NCBI GenBank assembly: GCA_018340375.1
Contig: JAFFJZ010000040.1
Span: forward strand, 1,054,001 to 1,118,000
From: Gonatopus flavifemur
Taxonomy: Eukaryota; Arthropoda; Insecta; Hymenoptera; Dryinidae
Reading direction: 5' to 3'
Length of the DNA: 64,000 nt
Below, one piece after another: positions 61,095 to 64,000 of this stretch. The translations under genes were made by a program, and so were the position numbers. The notes under the pieces were generated by a model. It saw only the letters and a program-made list of their open reading frames with translations, searched no databases and had not been told where the DNA came from. The stretch's first letter is position 1. Every line of letters begins with the position of its first letter.

Positions 61095-61699
61095 CATTCC
61101 TACGTTGCCTCTAATTTGCCTCCACGTGGAACCTCCGTTCATCGACGTTCTACCCACGTCCACCATTCATCCACGTGGAGTCTACGGAAATGCGACGTGG
61201 AAGTCAGTGGATGTGCTGTTAGGGTCGGAACTCTATTTCGATACCAAAATGAACACAAGTCAAACTGTGACATTGAAAATGTTCCTAGTATATTTTTCAC
61301 CTCAGCACGGGCAACTTGTTTCTTATTTCTCCCGTGATCCTGTTGATTGTTAGGAACCGCAGCTCTCCTTGGATAACGTTTTCCATTGAACTGCTTGTTG
61401 CACTCACTCATGATGATTTGTGATGCGCAAGCATTCAATTTACCGCGAACTATTGAACTGTATAATATACTGGAATGAGCACCATTCAAAAAATTTTCGT
61501 CAAAGAGAGACAGTCGAGTACACTGTGCGAGAAAAAGAAGCAGCTACCCTTTACACTCATCATCCCTTCTTAAGATGCATGTATTGAAAAGAAACAACGC
61601 TATTCCATCTTGTATTTCACACTGACGAAAGATCTCTCCTTCCATCCTATAGGAAATTTCGCCAGTCCTCTTTCCAGTATGTTATATAGTTCAATGCCG
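61095..61699. other. Intergenic stretch with repeated CCACGT words, no gene recognised
   Basis: CTCCACGTGGA, CCCACGTCCA and ATCCACGTGGA lie within 61115-61185. A 116-codon minus-strand ORF (61489 to 61139) has no motif I know. Confidence 0.35.
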
Positions 61700-61990
61700 T
61701 GAACCAAACATTCATGGAGTCCCGTGTGGATTAAGTGCGGGCGATTGTTTATTATAAGCGGCATATGCAGCCTGCATAACTATCTCCACCTAACCAAATA
61801 TTCACGAAGTTCCGTGTGAACTATGTGCGGGCAATTGTTTATTATAAGCGGAATATTCAGTCCGCATAGCGATCTCCATACGGAACTTCATGAATGTTTG
61901 GTTAGGTGAAGATAGTTATGCGGGCTGGATATGCCACTCACAATAAACAATTGCTAGCACCTAATTCATATAGAACGTCATGAATGTTTG
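61700..61990. repeat. Compound direct and inverted repeat
   Basis: GCGATTGTTTATTATAAGCGG and GCAATTGTTTATTATAAGCGG are direct repeats about 98 bp apart. CACAATAAACAATTGC follows in reverse. CACGAAGTTCCGTGTG pairs with ATACGGAACTTCATGA, and ACCTAACCAAATATT with AATGTTTGGTTAGGT. The whole can fold as a branched hairpin. Confidence 0.7.
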
Positions 61991-63409
61991 ATTCACGATG
62001 AATTAAACAATTGCGTGAAACGAATCATCATGAGTGGGGCTCTCTCTCTGTCTTCTGTAAGTACGAAAGTCACACGTTATTCTCGCTCTGGAATATCTTC
62101 ACTAAATTTCATAATTTCCCGATCTGTGTGCCATAAATTTGCCCTGAGTTTTTTTCGCCAATACCGGCTCTCCATATTATTGAGAAACAGAATTTTTCAA
62201 TCTCAATATTGAGCTGATAATAAACGAAAAGAATCCTATGTAAATTGTCGACACAAATATTTGGACATAGCTTTCGGCGGGAATCTCTTGTTTGCAACAT
62301 GTCAATCTATGAGCGCTGCTATATCGCCTGAGTGTATGCAGAATCGCCAACTTAACACACCTGCACGATCGTCTGTCTGTATGAACGATCTGCGATTGAC
62401 TACCTCGACTGACGTCATTAAGGGTACACTATGGATATTGGCTCTTTACTTCTAAGCTACTGAAAACTGTGATATTTCAACATCGTTATATTTTGTGGCA
62501 TCATCCTTATCTCCTTTTCTACGAATGATATTCAAATTGGAATCAATAGCAAAACTTTGCATTGACTTTCTTACGAATTCTTTTGAATAAGCTATTTTGA
62601 TTAATTATTTTTATTCGCGACACTATAGTTGTCGATGTAAGCGCCACTCTGTGGGAAGAATGTTACTTGCGTCTTGACAATCTGATAACACTATCGGTAA
62701 GGGAATTTCCTTGCATTTAGGTGGTCATTTTCAAATCTCAGATCTCTTGTTTTGTTTTGCTCTATTTTTCCCCTGCTTTCACACGATATTTTTCTTTTCT
62801 CTTCCGCATATCTCATGGGAATTTATATCGACACAATGGGTTGGCTATTATGCATGTAAACTTGCTTCTGCTTCTGGAGTCACAGCTTTTCTTACTTTGT
62901 ACTTTCCAAATGGGTGTCAGAGAATATGCATCAATAATAATATAGAATCTGTTCCTATTTTGGGAATCATATCAATAATTATTGATAATATTCTTGAATT
63001 ACTTGTAATGCGATTCTCAGGATAAACTTTTTAGACGGATTATGAGTAGATATATTGTATATTTTGAGACTCTCAGATACTCTTAGTTTTGCTCAATCGT
63101 TTTTTGCTTTTGAGCGAGCATTTGGATTTTATATGTCTACATAGTACACAAATGATCTATTATATAATATATTGAAATATATTCCGGCTTTATATCAACA
63201 GCATTAGCAGAATGCTTGGATGCATGTGACTGGATGGTCGTTCAGAAGCAAAAGTATAAGGTTTTAATTATATATTCTCATCAAATTCTGCTTGGTGCTG
63301 ATGTAAATTGGAACATGTTGAGGTTAATGACTCTTTGTTTACTTTGTCGAGTGGTCAGCTGCGTTACATTGAGTGAAATACTGATCTCCCACATTGCTTT
63401 GATGAATGA
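61991..63409. other. Intergenic stretch, no gene recognised
   Basis: ORFs of up to 104 codons show no recognisable domain. Confidence 0.4.
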
Positions 63410-64000
63410 AGCATAGATAAACGAGTGAAAGTGACCTGTAAGGGATGTGAGAAGGATTTTTTAACACCTGTTGTATGTGAGTTAAGTCAGAATTCTTATC
63501 ATCCTCCTTACACTGAGTTCCGAAAAGTTGAAGCGAATGAGAAACTGGTTCCAGCATGCAGAACTTGTATTGCCGTGGCCAATACTCGTGCTCGATCTTT
63601 TCCTTCAACTAATGCATCTATGCCTTCCACGGGAAGCGACTCGACGACTGATGACGATTTACTGGCAGCAATCAATTCCCTAAAGATCGATCTTACACAA
63701 AAAATGGATAGCCTATCGGAATCATTTCATGTTCTCTCTCAGAGAGTGTCTGCTGTTGGAGCGGTGGTGAACTCGCTTGAAGAAAAGCATTGCGTGTGGA
63801 ATAATAGTGTAATCTCTATAAAAAACGCAATCGAACAACATGATAATGTTCTTGGCAAGGTACAAACTGAGCTAACAACTGTTCGGGCTGCATGTAGTTC
63901 TGTGGGGGATGAGGTTGCGTCAAATGAACGCAAGCTATCTAATGTCAATGCGAAAATCGTAGAAATAATAGAGGAGAATGCTAAACTTCAGAAAGGACTG
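63410..64000 (+). CDS. Partial coiled-coil protein with Cys pairs, LINE ORF1-like, runs off the edge
   Basis: The frame opens after a stop at 63407-63409 and has no stop to the window end. It begins KVTCKGCEKDF and later VPACRTCIAVAN, giving two C-x2-C pairs, possibly a zinc finger. An Ser/Thr linker (SMPSTGSDSTTDDDLLAAIN) follows. Then a long helix-forming region starts at LKIDLTQKMDSLSESFHVLS and continues to NVNAKIVEIIEENAKLQKGL. This order (zinc finger, then coiled coil) is common in ORF1 proteins of insect CR1-group LINEs. No in-frame ATG precedes the finger, so the true start may lie in an upstream exon or have been lost. The assignment to a LINE is inference. Confidence 0.55.

Noticed and set aside
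61139..61489. 116-codon minus-strand ORF as a gene
   Set aside because: No motif, no splice context and surrounding repeats; not supported.

Overview
This is a 64 kb piece of an AT-rich animal genome, almost certainly an insect. It carries an irritans-type mariner, P-type, piggyBac-like, CACTA-like and R1/Jockey-type elements, short introns with GT/AG borders, and no bacterial operon structure. The order cannot be fixed from the sequence; Hymenoptera would fit but is a guess. I find no convincing host gene, rRNA, CRISPR or functional tRNA. Nearly everything recognisable is a transposable element or its debris, much of it nested.

Layout. 0.5-4.2 kb: a three-exon CACTA-like (tnp2-type) transposase gene with one in-frame stop. 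5.15-10.45 kb: a complete DNA transposon with two ~1025-bp terminal inverted repeats (TIRs), AATT target duplication and a transposase of the family with the SD-C-GGQNK motif (Sola-like is my best guess). 10.6-11.3 kb: 57-bp minisatellite. 14.05-16.89 kb: a second, smaller member of the same transposase family with AAAT duplication and a self-palindromic TIR. 17-24.3 kb: intergenic sequence with foldback elements and a 179-bp tandem array. 24.7-26.1 kb: Jockey-type LINE fragment (minus) split by a 138-bp element. 26.4-32.1 kb: a third Sola-like copy (minus), broken by an ORF1-only LINE with 15-bp target duplication and by an intact mariner. 32.6-35.0 kb: piggyBac-like pseudogene. 35.1-39.2 kb: two-ORF LINE. 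39.5-42.2 kb: R1-type LINE whose 5' part is inverted, lying between two ATT arrays. 44-57 kb: a P-type (THAP) transposase gene spread over 12 kb because large palindromic elements sit in its introns. 57.5-59.8 kb: a second mariner, interrupted by a 977-bp foldback. 60-64 kb: repeats and a partial coiled-coil ORF running off the right edge.

The genes do not form a pathway. The main value of the window is as a stratigraphy of insertions: many elements have readable TIRs and target duplications, so their order of arrival can be read. The only ORF that looks fully capable of making an enzyme is the mariner transposase at 30417-31466. Coordinates of splice sites, stops and duplications were read by eye and could be off by a base or two in places.
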